Source: Haloarcula salinisoli
GTDB lineage: Archaea > Halobacteriota > Halobacteria > Halobacteriales > Haloarculaceae
Direction of reading: 5' to 3'
Length of the DNA: 64,000 nt
NCBI RefSeq assembly: GCF_019599405.1
Contig: NZ_RKLQ01000002.1
Location: forward strand, 372,001-436,000
Shown: positions 33,616 through 42,359 of the stretch, piece by piece
How the letters are laid out: each line of letters begins with the position of its first letter
How positions within the stretch are numbered: position 1 is the first letter of the stretch
Notes under the pieces: generated by a model
Seen by the model: only the letters and a program-made list of their open reading frames with translations
Told to the model about the DNA's origin: nothing
The model's database searches: none
Made by a program: the position numbers and the translations under genes

Positions 33616-34518
33616 ATGGCAATCGGTGACGTGTACGACGCCGAGAACTGCGAGGATGTCCACTACGTCGACACGGGGATGTACGACGTGCCCGAATACG
33701 GCTCTGTCTACGTCGTCGACGCCGAGCGGCCGGCGCTCGTCGATACGGGCATCGGTGCTCGCTACGAGAATATCCTCGACACGATGGCCGAGGTCGGCGT
33801 CGCCCCCGAGGAGCTCGAAGTCATCGCCATCACGCACGTCCACCTCGACCACGCCGGCGGCGTGGGCTACCTCCTCCCCGAGTGTCCCAACGCGACCGTC
33901 TACGTCCACGAGATCGGCGCGTCCCACCTGGCGGACCCGACACGGCTCTGGGAGGGGACCAAGCAGGCCGTCGGTGACCAGGTGCAGTACTACGCCGAGC
34001 CAAAGCCGGTCCCCGAGGACCGCATCGTCGAACTCACCGACGGCGACGCTATCGACCTGGGGGACCACTCACTCGAAGCCCACCACGCGCCGGGCCACGC
34101 GCCACATCAGGTCGTCTTCCACGACCCGGCCATCGACGGCGTGTTCGTGGCCGACGCTGCCGGACTCTTTACCCCTTCGACCGACGAGGTCAACGTGACC
34201 AGTCCGCCGGTGAACTTCGACCTCGACCAGGCGCTCTCGGATATAGAGACGATTCGGGACCTCGACCCCGAGACGCTGCTGTACGCCCACTTCGGGACCG
34301 AGCAAACTGGCGACCGCCTCGACGAGTACGCCCAGAAGCTGGAGGCGTGGGTCACCGCTGTCCGCGAGAAACGGGCCGAACTGGGCGACGACGATGCCGT
34401 CGTTTCCCACTTCGTCGAGACGGTCGAGACGCCCGCGGTCTGGGGCGAGCACAAGGCCCGCGAGGAGGTCGCGCTGAACGTGCGGGGCGTGCTCGTCATG
34501 CTTGACCGCACCGACTGA
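33616..34518 (+). CDS. Metallo-beta-lactamase-fold hydrolase
   Basis: A 300-residue hydrolase with the metal motif ITHVHLDHAGGVGYL (HxHxDH), later HHAPGHAPHQ and FVADAAGLF, completing the two-metal site. The C-terminal region beyond residue 200 is helical (LDEYAQKLEAWVTAVREK), longer than in the simple MBL proteins. Related haloarchaeal proteins are grouped with flavo-diiron or glyoxalase II-like enzymes, but there is no flavodoxin domain. The substrate is unknown. Confidence 0.88.
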   Translation: MAIGDVYDAENCEDVHYVDTGMYDVPEYGSVYVVDAERPALVDTGIGARYENILDTMAEVGVAPEELEVIAITHVHLDHAGGVGYLLPECPNATVYVHEIGASHLADPTRLWEGTKQAVGDQVQYYAEPKPVPEDRIVELTDGDAIDLGDHSLEAHHAPGHAPHQVVFHDPAIDGVFVADAAGLFTPSTDEVNVTSPPVNFDLDQALSDIETIRDLDPETLLYAHFGTEQTGDRLDEYAQKLEAWVTAVREKRAELGDDDAVVSHFVETVETPAVWGEHKAREEVALNVRGVLVMLDRTD

Positions 34519-34586
34519 ACGAGCCGTCGTGCCGCTGGGCCGTATGACGGGTTTTATACGCCGGAGTACCGTTGCCAGCAGTGTAG

Positions 34587-36467
34587 ATGGCCGCTACCCA
34601 GCTACTGTTGCTCGTCGCGGGTATCATCGCTATCGGCGTCATCGCGCAGTTGCTCTCGAGTCGGCTCCAGGTCCCCAGTATCATCTTCTACATCGCTGCC
34701 GGGCTCGCGCTGGGCGAACCCGGGCTGGAGATTCTCACGGCAGAGACCTTCGGGAGCGGCCTCCAGACCATCGTCGGTATCGCCGTTGCCATCATCGTCT
34801 TCGAGGGGGCCTTCCACCTCAAAATCGAGCGAATCAAGGAGGCGCCTCAGGCCGCAGTTCGCCTGGTGACTATCGGCGCGCTCATCGCGCTTGCGGGGAC
34901 CGCTGCCGCCGTCAAGTACGCCTTCGGCGTCCCGTGGAACCTCGCACTGACCATCGGCGCGTTGCTGGTCGCGACCGGCCCGACCGTCGTCACCCCGATT
35001 CTCGACGTCGTGCCGGTCAGGGACCGGGTGGCCGCCGCACTGGAGACCGAGGGCATCGTCAACGACGTCACCGCGGCCATCCTCGCTATCGTCTTCTTCA
35101 AGACTGTCAATCCCGAGGCCGTGACGGAGGGGTTCCTGAACGCCTTCTTCAGACGGCTCGGGACCGGGCTGCTCGTGGGGGTAATCGTCGCTGCCCTCCT
35201 CTACTATCTCATCCGCTACGTCGACCTCTCGCCCGACAGTGCGCCCCGAAACGCGCGACTGCTGGTGCTTGCCGGTGCGCTGGTGGCCTACGCCGTCGCG
35301 AACTGGCAGGCCACCGAGGCCGGCGTCGCCGCTGTCGCCGTGGCCGGGTTCCTGCTTGGGAACGCCGATATCCCCTACGAGGCCGATATCGAGGACTTCA
35401 AGGGCGATATAACGTTGCTCGTGCTGTCCTTCGTCTTCATCGCGCTAGCAGCGCTGCTAGAGATAGACGTGCTCCTGGATCTGGGGCTTCCGGGACTGGC
35501 CGTCGTGGCCGTCGTCGCGCTGGTGCTGCGACCGATTCTCGTGTTCATCTCGACGATGGGCGGCCGGTTTACGCGGGAGGAGCGCGTGTTCATGAGCTTC
35601 GTCGGCCCGCGGGGTATCATCCCGGCTTCGGTCGCGACGCTCTTTGCGGTCGAGCTCCGAATCGCCGCCGATGAGCTTGGCAACCCCGTGCTGGCCGAGC
35701 AAGCGAGCATCCTGCTTGGCGTGGTCTTTCTCACTATCTTGCTGACGGCGGTCTTCGAGGGCGGTCTCGCCCGATACATCGCGGAAAAACTGGACGTGAT
35801 ACCAATGCGAGTCATCATCGTCGGCGGCGGACAGGTGGGCCGCGCGCTCGCCACGCGCCTCGAAGACCGGGGCGAGAACGTCGTCATCATCGAGCAGGAC
35901 GAACAGATAGTCGAACAGGCCCGAAACGCCGGGTTCAGCGTCAAGGCGGGCAACGGCACTGACACGGACGTGCTCCGGTCGGCCGGGGCCGAGAACGCAA
36001 AGACCGTCGTGGCCGCGACCGGCGACGACGACGCGAACCTGCTGGTCGCCCAGCTGGCGAGCTCGAAGTTCGACGTGGACAAGATAATCGCCCGGGCGAA
36101 CAACCCCGACAACGTCGAGGCGTTCGAGGACCTCGGGGTCCGGACCATCTCCTCGGCGATGGCGACGGCGTGGGCTATCGACAATCAGATCGAACGCCCC
36201 GCCATCGCCCACTGGATGACCGACGTGGGCCGGACCGGCGACGTCCAGGAGGTCGAAGTCAAGAACCCTGACGTCTTCGGCAAACCTGTCAAGGAAGTCG
36301 GGCCGATGCTGCCCGAGGCCTGTCTCATCGCCCTGGTCAGCGGCGGCGACCACAAGGAGGCCGAGGTCCCCACCGCCGACTACGTCCTGCAGGAGGGTGA
36401 TATGGTCACGCTGCTTGGCCGCAAGGAGTCGGTACGCGACGGGATGCAGCTGGTCACCAAGCAATAG
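34587..36467 (+). CDS. NhaP-type cation:proton antiporter with C-terminal RCK domain
   Basis: A 626-residue CPA1-family membrane transporter. Residues 1-405 contain twelve to thirteen helices with the ion-site segments FEGAFHLKIERIKEAP and EGIVNDVTAAILAIV, where the Asn-Asp pair is the expected cation site. Residues 407-626 form a TrkA-N/RCK domain (VIIVGGGQVGRALATRL, a GxGxxG nucleotide site) plus a TrkA-C domain. It would exchange Na+ or K+ for protons and be gated by a nucleotide ligand, a sensible function in high salt. It is a single gene. Confidence 0.93.
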   Translation: MAATQLLLLVAGIIAIGVIAQLLSSRLQVPSIIFYIAAGLALGEPGLEILTAETFGSGLQTIVGIAVAIIVFEGAFHLKIERIKEAPQAAVRLVTIGALIALAGTAAAVKYAFGVPWNLALTIGALLVATGPTVVTPILDVVPVRDRVAAALETEGIVNDVTAAILAIVFFKTVNPEAVTEGFLNAFFRRLGTGLLVGVIVAALLYYLIRYVDLSPDSAPRNARLLVLAGALVAYAVANWQATEAGVAAVAVAGFLLGNADIPYEADIEDFKGDITLLVLSFVFIALAALLEIDVLLDLGLPGLAVVAVVALVLRPILVFISTMGGRFTREERVFMSFVGPRGIIPASVATLFAVELRIAADELGNPVLAEQASILLGVVFLTILLTAVFEGGLARYIAEKLDVIPMRVIIVGGGQVGRALATRLEDRGENVVIIEQDEQIVEQARNAGFSVKAGNGTDTDVLRSAGAENAKTVVAATGDDDANLLVAQLASSKFDVDKIIARANNPDNVEAFEDLGVRTISSAMATAWAIDNQIERPAIAHWMTDVGRTGDVQEVEVKNPDVFGKPVKEVGPMLPEACLIALVSGGDHKEAEVPTADYVLQEGDMVTLLGRKESVRDGMQLVTKQ

Positions 36468-36558
36468 CGCCCAGTCGTTTCCTTCTCGCTCGACACCGCC
36501 CGCGAGTCGGTGGTGTCGTGACCACAGCGTTATCCGATTGGCCAGCTTACATTTTCTG

Positions 36559-37158
36559 ATGCCAGACGACAAACGAGGCCGAGAGAAGCAAGCCCGCGAC
36601 GCCGACCGACGACAGCGGGCGCGGGACGTGCTCGCACAGCTAGAGCGTGGCGAGGAGACGGAACCACCGGTCTCGGACACCGGTCTCGAATCGTTCGAAT
36701 CGGAGCTCGACGCGGTCGAGTTCCCGGCCACGGGGGCCGAAATCGTCGCGGCAGTCGGCGACGTGGAACTCCCCGCCGAGGAGGGACCGGCGACTGTCGA
36801 CGCGCTCGTCCCGGAGACTGACACGGAGACCTACGAGTCCCCGGACGACGTTCGGCTGCGGGTCCAGCGACCGACCATCGCCGCCGCGATGAAACGAATC
36901 GTGGAAGCCAACGCCGAGGCGACACAGGACCCACTCGGCGCTTCGCAGTGGGAGGCCTACGAGAAGACCCTCAGGGCGCTCAAATCCATCGACGCCGACG
37001 ACGAGGACGAGGGAATCACGGTCATCACCGACTGGATCGTCGAACAGACCCACGAGAACGACAAGCCCCCGGGTTCGCGGTCGGTTCGTCGGGAGGCGGC
37101 CGAGTTCTGCCGGGAAAGCGGCTACGAGGTCCGAAGCGACGAGTGGCTCGGAATCTGA
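36559..37158 (+). CDS. DUF5789 family protein
   Basis: A 199-residue haloarchaeal protein of the DUF5789 type. The N-terminus is a charged helix (MPDDKRGREKQARDADRRQR), and the middle includes LDAVEFPATGAEIVAAVGD. The C-terminal part, from about residue 110, is helical and ends in PGSRSVRREAAEFCRESGY. Homologues are small chromatin-neighbouring or DNA-binding-like proteins of unknown job; I claim no function. It uses the ATG at 36559, immediately downstream of an AT-rich stretch (TTACATTTTCTG) that may be its promoter. Confidence 0.7.
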   Translation: MPDDKRGREKQARDADRRQRARDVLAQLERGEETEPPVSDTGLESFESELDAVEFPATGAEIVAAVGDVELPAEEGPATVDALVPETDTETYESPDDVRLRVQRPTIAAAMKRIVEANAEATQDPLGASQWEAYEKTLRALKSIDADDEDEGITVITDWIVEQTHENDKPPGSRSVRREAAEFCRESGYEVRSDEWLGI

Positions 37159-37198
37159 ACTGCGCCGGTCGCCTCGGTCCCGGTCACACTGTTCACTC

Positions 37199-37457
37199 GC
37201 GATGGAACTCGATGGCCACACCGCTGCCACCTTTTTCTTCGTCGGGTATCCTCGCGAGCCTACGGCTCGCTGTGGGGAGAGCGTGGCGGCGTTGCCGCCA
37301 CGTCGTTCGGTTGCGGGCTACAGCCCGCAACCGGCTCTCTGCTCACGGGCGCAGAGCACCCGTTCGCATGGTCAGCGGGACCTCCGGTCCCGCACGACTC
37401 GAAAAACGTGGGCGAAAAAGCGGACTCTCGCTCCGTTCGAGTCCGTACCTGTCCCCC
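37199..37457. repeat. Hairpin-rich insert flanked by a duplicated thiolase 3' end
   Basis: Bases 37199-37230, read leftward, encode GGSGVAIEFHRE followed by a stop, a near copy of the thiolase end GQGAAIEFHRG. Between this fragment and the intact gene lie five hairpins, for example GTGGCGGC/GCCGCCAC, GGTTGCGGGCT/AGCCCGCAACC, GCGGGACC/GGTCCCGC and GGACTC/GAGTCC. Two A5 tracts separated by 8 bases (about 37398-37416) and an ACCTTTTT block (37229-37236) recall Family 2, but the rest differs. The arrangement suggests insertion of a structured element at the gene's 3' end. Confidence 0.6.
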
Positions 37458-38591
37458 TCAGCCCCGGTGGAACTCGATAGCAGCACCCTGTCCGAAGCCG
37501 ACGCATTCGGTCGCCAGTCCCAGCTCGGCGTCGCGGCGGTTCATCTCGTGGACGAGCGTCACCGGCAGCCGCGCGCCCGAGGCCCCGAGCGGGTGGCCGA
37601 TGGCGATGGCGCCGCCATTGACGTTGAACGTGTCGTCGGCAAAGCCCAGTTCCCGCTGGCAGTAGACGGTTTGGGCGGCGAAGGCCTCGTTGAGCTCCAC
37701 GAGGTCGTAGTCGTCGGTGGCCCGGCCGGTCCGCTCGGTGAGCTGGCGGACCGCCGGCACCGGGCCGATACCCATCACCGTCGGGTCGACGCCGACGACC
37801 TCGTGGGCGCCGATTTCGGCGAGCACGTCCAGGCCGTTCGCGTCGGCGAACTCGCGGCTCGTGACCACGAGTCCGGCCGCGCCGTCGGAGACCTGCGAGG
37901 CGTTGCCGGGCGTGACCGTCCCGTCGGATTTGAACACCGTCGGGAGTCCGCCGAGCGTCTCAAGCGAGGTGTCCCGCCGGATGCCCTCGTCCTCGGTGAC
38001 GGCCCCGTCGTCCGTTTCGATTGGCACCAGTTCGTCGTCGAAGCGACCCGAATCCGTCGCGTCGGCGGCCCGCTCGTGGCTCCGGAGTGCGTACTCGTCC
38101 TGGCGCTCCCTGCTGACCTCCTCTTCCTCGGCCACTTTCTCGGCGGTCATCCCCATCTGGAGTTCGCCGATGTTGTAGTGCTCCGCGAGGCGGGGGTGGA
38201 CGTTGTGGGTGTTCTCGCCCATCGGGACCCGCGACATCGACTCGACGCCGCCGGCGATGAGTACCTCGCGCTGGCCCGCCGCGATAGCGTCGGCGGCCCG
38301 CATCAGCGCCTCCGCCGACGAGGCACACCAGCGGTTGATGGTCGAACCGGGGACGCCCTCGCCCAGGTCCGACAGCAGCGAGATGACGCGGGCCACGTTG
38401 TTGCCCTGCTCGCCCCGCTGCTGGGCACAGCCCCACAGCAGGTCCTCGACCGCGTCGGGGTCGATACCCGTCCGAGAGAGCAGTTCGTTCACGAGCGGAA
38501 TCGAGAGGTCCTCGCTGCGGACACCCGCGAGGGCCCCGTCCTCCTTGCCTTGCGGGGTGCGGACGGCGCTGACGATAACCGGTGTTGGCAT
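37458..38591 (-). CDS. Thiolase (acetyl-CoA C-acyltransferase type)
   Basis: A 377-residue thiolase that joins or splits acyl-CoA at the 3-keto position. The nucleophile is Cys89 in TINRWCASSAEA; GGAIAIGHPLGASGAR provides the second catalytic His, and CVGFGQGAA the acid-base Cys. The complete set indicates an active degradative-type or biosynthetic thiolase. It is expected in fatty-acid or ketone-body metabolism; no partner gene is adjacent. Just past its stop codon lies a structured insert and then a near copy of its final dozen codons. Confidence 0.95.
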   Translation of the reverse strand: MPTPVIVSAVRTPQGKEDGALAGVRSEDLSIPLVNELLSRTGIDPDAVEDLLWGCAQQRGEQGNNVARVISLLSDLGEGVPGSTINRWCASSAEALMRAADAIAAGQREVLIAGGVESMSRVPMGENTHNVHPRLAEHYNIGELQMGMTAEKVAEEEEVSRERQDEYALRSHERAADATDSGRFDDELVPIETDDGAVTEDEGIRRDTSLETLGGLPTVFKSDGTVTPGNASQVSDGAAGLVVTSREFADANGLDVLAEIGAHEVVGVDPTVMGIGPVPAVRQLTERTGRATDDYDLVELNEAFAAQTVYCQRELGFADDTFNVNGGAIAIGHPLGASGARLPVTLVHEMNRRDAELGLATECVGFGQGAAIEFHRG

Positions 38592-38655
38592 GGCCGCCCC
38601 AACGACCGCAGTCGTGTTAAACCCTCACAAACTCACAGCCACGGACGAGGGGTTT

Positions 38656-39126
38656 TCACACCGACTCGTCGACATCGAACCCTGGTGGGAGCCCGGTGTG
38701 TTTGTAGCCGGTCCACTCGTCGACGCTGAACCGGTAGACGCTCACCTCCTCGGTCTCCATGGCGGCCTCGATGACGTCCGGGCGCCAGGCCGCTTCCAGT
38801 ACCGGCACGATATCGTCCCACTCGTCGTCAGGAATGGCCTCGACCCTGCCGGTCAGCAGAGCACTCTCCCAGCTGAAGGGGCTCTCGGCGGCGTAGGTCA
38901 GAAACACCGCGCGGTCGGTCGCCTCGATGAGCCCGCGCTTGCGGCTCTCGGGGCCCCCGACGAACGTGAAATACAGCGTCTCCGCGTCGTCGTAGCCAAA
39001 GGACATCGGGAGCAGGTACGGAATCTCGTCGGTCGGGAGGCCCAGCACCCCCATCTTCCGATTCGCCAGGAACGCCCTGATGGCGTCGTCGTCCATCTCC
39101 GTCAGCTGTATCTCCTCAACTGTCAT
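38656..39126 (-). CDS. Pyridoxamine-phosphate-oxidase-like flavin protein
   Basis: A 156-residue split-barrel protein of the PNPOx-like class. Typical elements are FLANRKMGVLGLPTDEIPYL at the start, TLYFTFVGGPESRKR, and SWESALLTGRVEAIPDDEW. Members bind FMN or F420 and reduce small quinones or act as haem-handling proteins. The ATG at 39126 follows an AT-rich stretch (AAGTTATATTTGTA read leftward) that serves as promoter. It is divergent from nothing and follows no operon partner closely. The cofactor cannot be decided from sequence alone. Confidence 0.8.
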   Translation of the reverse strand: MTVEEIQLTEMDDDAIRAFLANRKMGVLGLPTDEIPYLLPMSFGYDDAETLYFTFVGGPESRKRGLIEATDRAVFLTYAAESPFSWESALLTGRVEAIPDDEWDDIVPVLEAAWRPDVIEAAMETEEVSVYRFSVDEWTGYKHTGLPPGFDVDESV

Positions 39127-39217
39127 ACAAATATAACTTCGGCCGAGCGGCGAATAAGTGGTTCGGCGATTCCCGGGTTGGGGAGGGGGCCGAACGCGCC
39201 GCGATGGCAGCTCCGGC

Positions 39218-40774
39218 TTACTCGGACTGGTCGGCGGCGGGGCCGTGGCGCTTGACCCGCTCGATGCTGGCGACGGCACCGCTTCGTTTCCCGAACCCTT
39301 CGCCGCTGTCGGCGATTATCTGCCCGTTGCGGTGGCGGAGCCGCCAGCGCCACTCCTCGGCGCGGTCCTCGTATATCTCGAAGGCGGCGCTGCCGATGGC
39401 CAGCAGGTCCGCGTCGGCGGCGTACTGTTGGACTCGCTCGACCGCGTTCACGGCCTTGTTGCGCTCGGTGTACCCCTCACCGCTGTCGGCGATGATACCC
39501 TCGTCCGTTCGCAGTCGCCAGCGGAACTCCCCGCCCTTGTCCTCGTACACCTCGAACTCGTCGTCGGCGTCGGGGGCGACCGTTCGGACCTCGTTTGCGG
39601 CCCGCCGGGCCGCCGCGCGCGTGTCGTACCCCTCGCCGCTGTCGCCCAGAATCTCGCCGTTCCGGTGGAGGAGTCGCCAGCGGTACCGACCGGCCTTATC
39701 GGCGTAGACCTCGAAGGCGACCGGGTCGACCTGCAGGTAGGCCGCTCCGGGGACGTAGGCGCGCACGCTCTTCAGCGCCCGTCGGACGTTGGATTTGGAG
39801 GCGTACCCCTCGCCGCTGTCGGCCAGAACGTTCCCGTTGTCGTGGCGCAGCCGCCAGCGGAACTCCCCGCCCTTGTCCTCGAACAGCTCGAAGGTCCCCT
39901 GACTGTCCGGCGCGGGCACCTCGGGGACGTCCTCGACGGTGTCCTCCTCGGTGCCATCCGCAAGCAGGACGACGGCGCCGCCGGCGGCGTTGGTCTGGAC
40001 GCTGCGCAGTCCCTGCATCGCCTTCTGGCGCGAGGCGTACCCCTGTGCGCTGTCGGCGATGACGTTGCCGTTGCGGTGGCGCAGGCGCCACCGGTGCTTG
40101 CCTGCCTTGTCCGCGTACAGCTCGAAGGTGGCCTTGCTCTCCATCGCGGCGGCGATAGCCGCCTGTGCGGCGTCGAGTTCGCCCTCGGTGGCGCCGAGCA
40201 GCTCCGAGAGGTTCTCACGGGCCGACTCACTGGTCGCCAGGTCCTCGGCCAGCTCCGACCGTTCGGCGGTGGCTCGCTCGGCCGTCTCACTGGCCTGCTC
40301 GGCGGCTGCGGTGGCCTCGGCGGCGGTCTTCTGGGCCTGTTCGTAGGCCTCCTGGCGCCCGGTCAAAAGCGGCGCGACGACTGCGCCGATTGCTGCGAGT
40401 GCCAGCCCGGCCATGTACAGCGTGACCGCGGGGTTCCCTTCGGGGCCGGTCCAGCCGGCCGGGTAGATGAGCGTGAACCACAGCGTCGCGGCCAAAGAGA
40501 CCAGCGCCGCCGCGTACGAGACGAACAGCGCCTTGCGCGACAGCGGGAGCCGCATCGTCGGTCCGACAAAGAGCGCGATGACCCCGACCGCGGCGAAGAC
40601 GTAGCCGAACTCGCGCAACGTCGACCGCGACCCGGCGCCGTAGAACAGCCCCAGCCCGAGCGCGCCCAGGACGATACCCGCCACGAACAGCCAGTAACCG
40701 TAGACCTCGTCGTCCGTCGTTGGTGTCCCGATACGACCCCGGTACCATCTGGTAAGAATCCCGTCAGATGCCAT
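39218..40774 (-). CDS. Four-helix membrane protein with five DUF1508 (YegP-type) repeats
   Basis: A 518-residue protein. Four hydrophobic segments lie at about residues 24-44, 52-70, 78-98 and 110-130. A coiled-coil stretch follows (about 140-200, EQASETAERATAERSELAED). Then come five DUF1508/HVO_2922-type units, each centred on RWRLRHRNG and an IADSGEGY motif. Such units occur singly or in pairs in most proteins and tend to bind or protect nucleic acids or assemble as swapped dimers. The ATG at 40774 follows a strong TATATATGCTATATG element. It is divergent from the AAA ATPase gene. Confidence 0.75.
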   Translation of the reverse strand: MASDGILTRWYRGRIGTPTTDDEVYGYWLFVAGIVLGALGLGLFYGAGSRSTLREFGYVFAAVGVIALFVGPTMRLPLSRKALFVSYAAALVSLAATLWFTLIYPAGWTGPEGNPAVTLYMAGLALAAIGAVVAPLLTGRQEAYEQAQKTAAEATAAAEQASETAERATAERSELAEDLATSESARENLSELLGATEGELDAAQAAIAAAMESKATFELYADKAGKHRWRLRHRNGNVIADSAQGYASRQKAMQGLRSVQTNAAGGAVVLLADGTEEDTVEDVPEVPAPDSQGTFELFEDKGGEFRWRLRHDNGNVLADSGEGYASKSNVRRALKSVRAYVPGAAYLQVDPVAFEVYADKAGRYRWRLLHRNGEILGDSGEGYDTRAAARRAANEVRTVAPDADDEFEVYEDKGGEFRWRLRTDEGIIADSGEGYTERNKAVNAVERVQQYAADADLLAIGSAAFEIYEDRAEEWRWRLRHRNGQIIADSGEGFGKRSGAVASIERVKRHGPAADQSE

Positions 40775-40921
40775 AGGCATATATACGCACATATAGCATA
40801 TATAGTTTGGTAGCTGTCATGACCGACGTCGTACGGTTCCCGACGGCAGCGGTCGCCGGCCGATTTCCAGTTCGGACAGCTTCGAGTCACTTATGCCCGT
40901 CCCGAGGTAACCTGCGTGGGA

Positions 40922-42280
40922 ATGAGCAATCCGGAACTGGACGTCGTGGAGTTCTTGCTGACGACGACTATCTACAGCGAGCGGCGCGACCTCGACCCCG
41001 ACGACCTGCCGCCGGCCTACCGGACGGTGTTCTGGACCGACGGGGACATCGAACGCCCGCTGTCGGCGACGACCTCGACGGCGCGGGAGGCCACCGGGGT
41101 CGAGCGCCCGTGGAAGGCCGTCTCCGGGCTGATGTTCACCGACCGCGACGACTTCTCGGGCAGTATCTCCTTTACCGACCGGGACCTCGCCGAGGAGTGG
41201 TTCTTAGAACGGGCCGACGCCAGCACCATCGAGTCGAACCCGGTACTCGCGGCCGAGTACGGCGACGAGTACGACGTGGACTACGACGCCGCCCGCGAGG
41301 GCAATCGACCGGCGCGGGCCGACCGCGCCTTCATCGACGCGATGCTTGAAGAGGCCTTCGACAGCGAGGACGAGGACGACGAGGAGATGCTCGACCTCGT
41401 CGACGTCCGCGCCCCCGCGGAGGTCGAGACGACGCTCAACGACCTCGTTCTCACCCCCGACCAGGAAGGCGAAATTCAGAAGATAGTGAAGGCCATCGAG
41501 CACCGCGACTACCTCGCCCGCATCGGCCTGCGCGAGATCGGGAAGCTGCTGTTCGTCGGCCCGCCGGGCACCGGAAAGACGAGCGTCGCCCGCGCGCTGG
41601 CCCACGACCTCGACCTCCCCTTCGTCGAGGTGAAACTGTCGATGATTACGAGCCAGTATCTCGGCGAGACGGCCAAGAACGTCGAGAAGGTCTTCGAGGT
41701 GGCCAAACGGCTCTCGCCCTGTATCCTCTTCATGGACGAGTTCGACTTCGTCGCGAAGACCCGCTCGTCGGACGAGCACGCCGCTATCAAACGCGCCGTC
41801 AACACCCTGCTGAAGAGCATCGACGAGATATCCCTGATTCAAGACGAGGTCCTGCTCATCGGCGCGACGAACCACCCCGACCAGCTCGACGCCGCGGCGT
41901 GGCGCCGCTTCGACGAGATCGTCAATTTCCCCAAGCCCGACCGGGGGATGCGTTCGGACATCCTCCGCATCGTCACACGACAGATGGAGATTACCGACTT
42001 CGACCCGGACACGCTGGCCGACCTCACGGAGGGCCTGACCGGCAGCGACCTCCGGATGGTGCTGCGAGAGGCAGTCCTGGAGGCCCTGACCGAGGAGCGG
42101 ACCACGCTCACCCAGGAGGACCTCGAGGACGCCATCAAGGACTTCGAGGAGCGTGACAACCTCAAGAACATGGACATGATAGACGGCGACCACGACGCCC
42201 TGGTCGCCGGCGGGGACTTCACCGACGACGGCGCCGATGCGGCCTCCGACGGCGGGCACGACCACGACCACGACGACTGA
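40922..42280 (+). CDS. AAA-family ATPase with a novel N-domain and His/Asp-rich tail
   Basis: A 452-residue ATPase. The N-terminal 165 residues do not match a family I can name. The AAA core has GPPGTGKT at 213-220 (Walker A), ILFMDEFD at about 268-275 (Walker B) and GATNHPDQLD (sensor 1), with a C-terminal helical lid carrying TGSDLRMVLREAV (sensor 2 region). The C-terminus ends in DHDHDD, a His/Asp-rich tail. Such solitary AAA proteins often remodel proteins or complexes. It starts 148 bases from the divergent DUF1508-repeat membrane protein, which could be a functional partner. Confidence 0.85.
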   Translation: MSNPELDVVEFLLTTTIYSERRDLDPDDLPPAYRTVFWTDGDIERPLSATTSTAREATGVERPWKAVSGLMFTDRDDFSGSISFTDRDLAEEWFLERADASTIESNPVLAAEYGDEYDVDYDAAREGNRPARADRAFIDAMLEEAFDSEDEDDEEMLDLVDVRAPAEVETTLNDLVLTPDQEGEIQKIVKAIEHRDYLARIGLREIGKLLFVGPPGTGKTSVARALAHDLDLPFVEVKLSMITSQYLGETAKNVEKVFEVAKRLSPCILFMDEFDFVAKTRSSDEHAAIKRAVNTLLKSIDEISLIQDEVLLIGATNHPDQLDAAAWRRFDEIVNFPKPDRGMRSDILRIVTRQMEITDFDPDTLADLTEGLTGSDLRMVLREAVLEALTEERTTLTQEDLEDAIKDFEERDNLKNMDMIDGDHDALVAGGDFTDDGADAASDGGHDHDHDD

Positions 42281-42359
42281 TACGGACCGTTGTGGTATAC
42301 ACCGACTCGGGGTCGCCACAAGCCGCCGATACTCCTGTGACGTCGCTGCTTGTCCCAGT

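Noticed and set aside
39218-42280. Defence system formed by the AAA ATPase and membrane repeat protein
   Set aside because: No nuclease, sensor or other defence-type domain could be recognised, so I report the pair only as a divergent neighbourhood.
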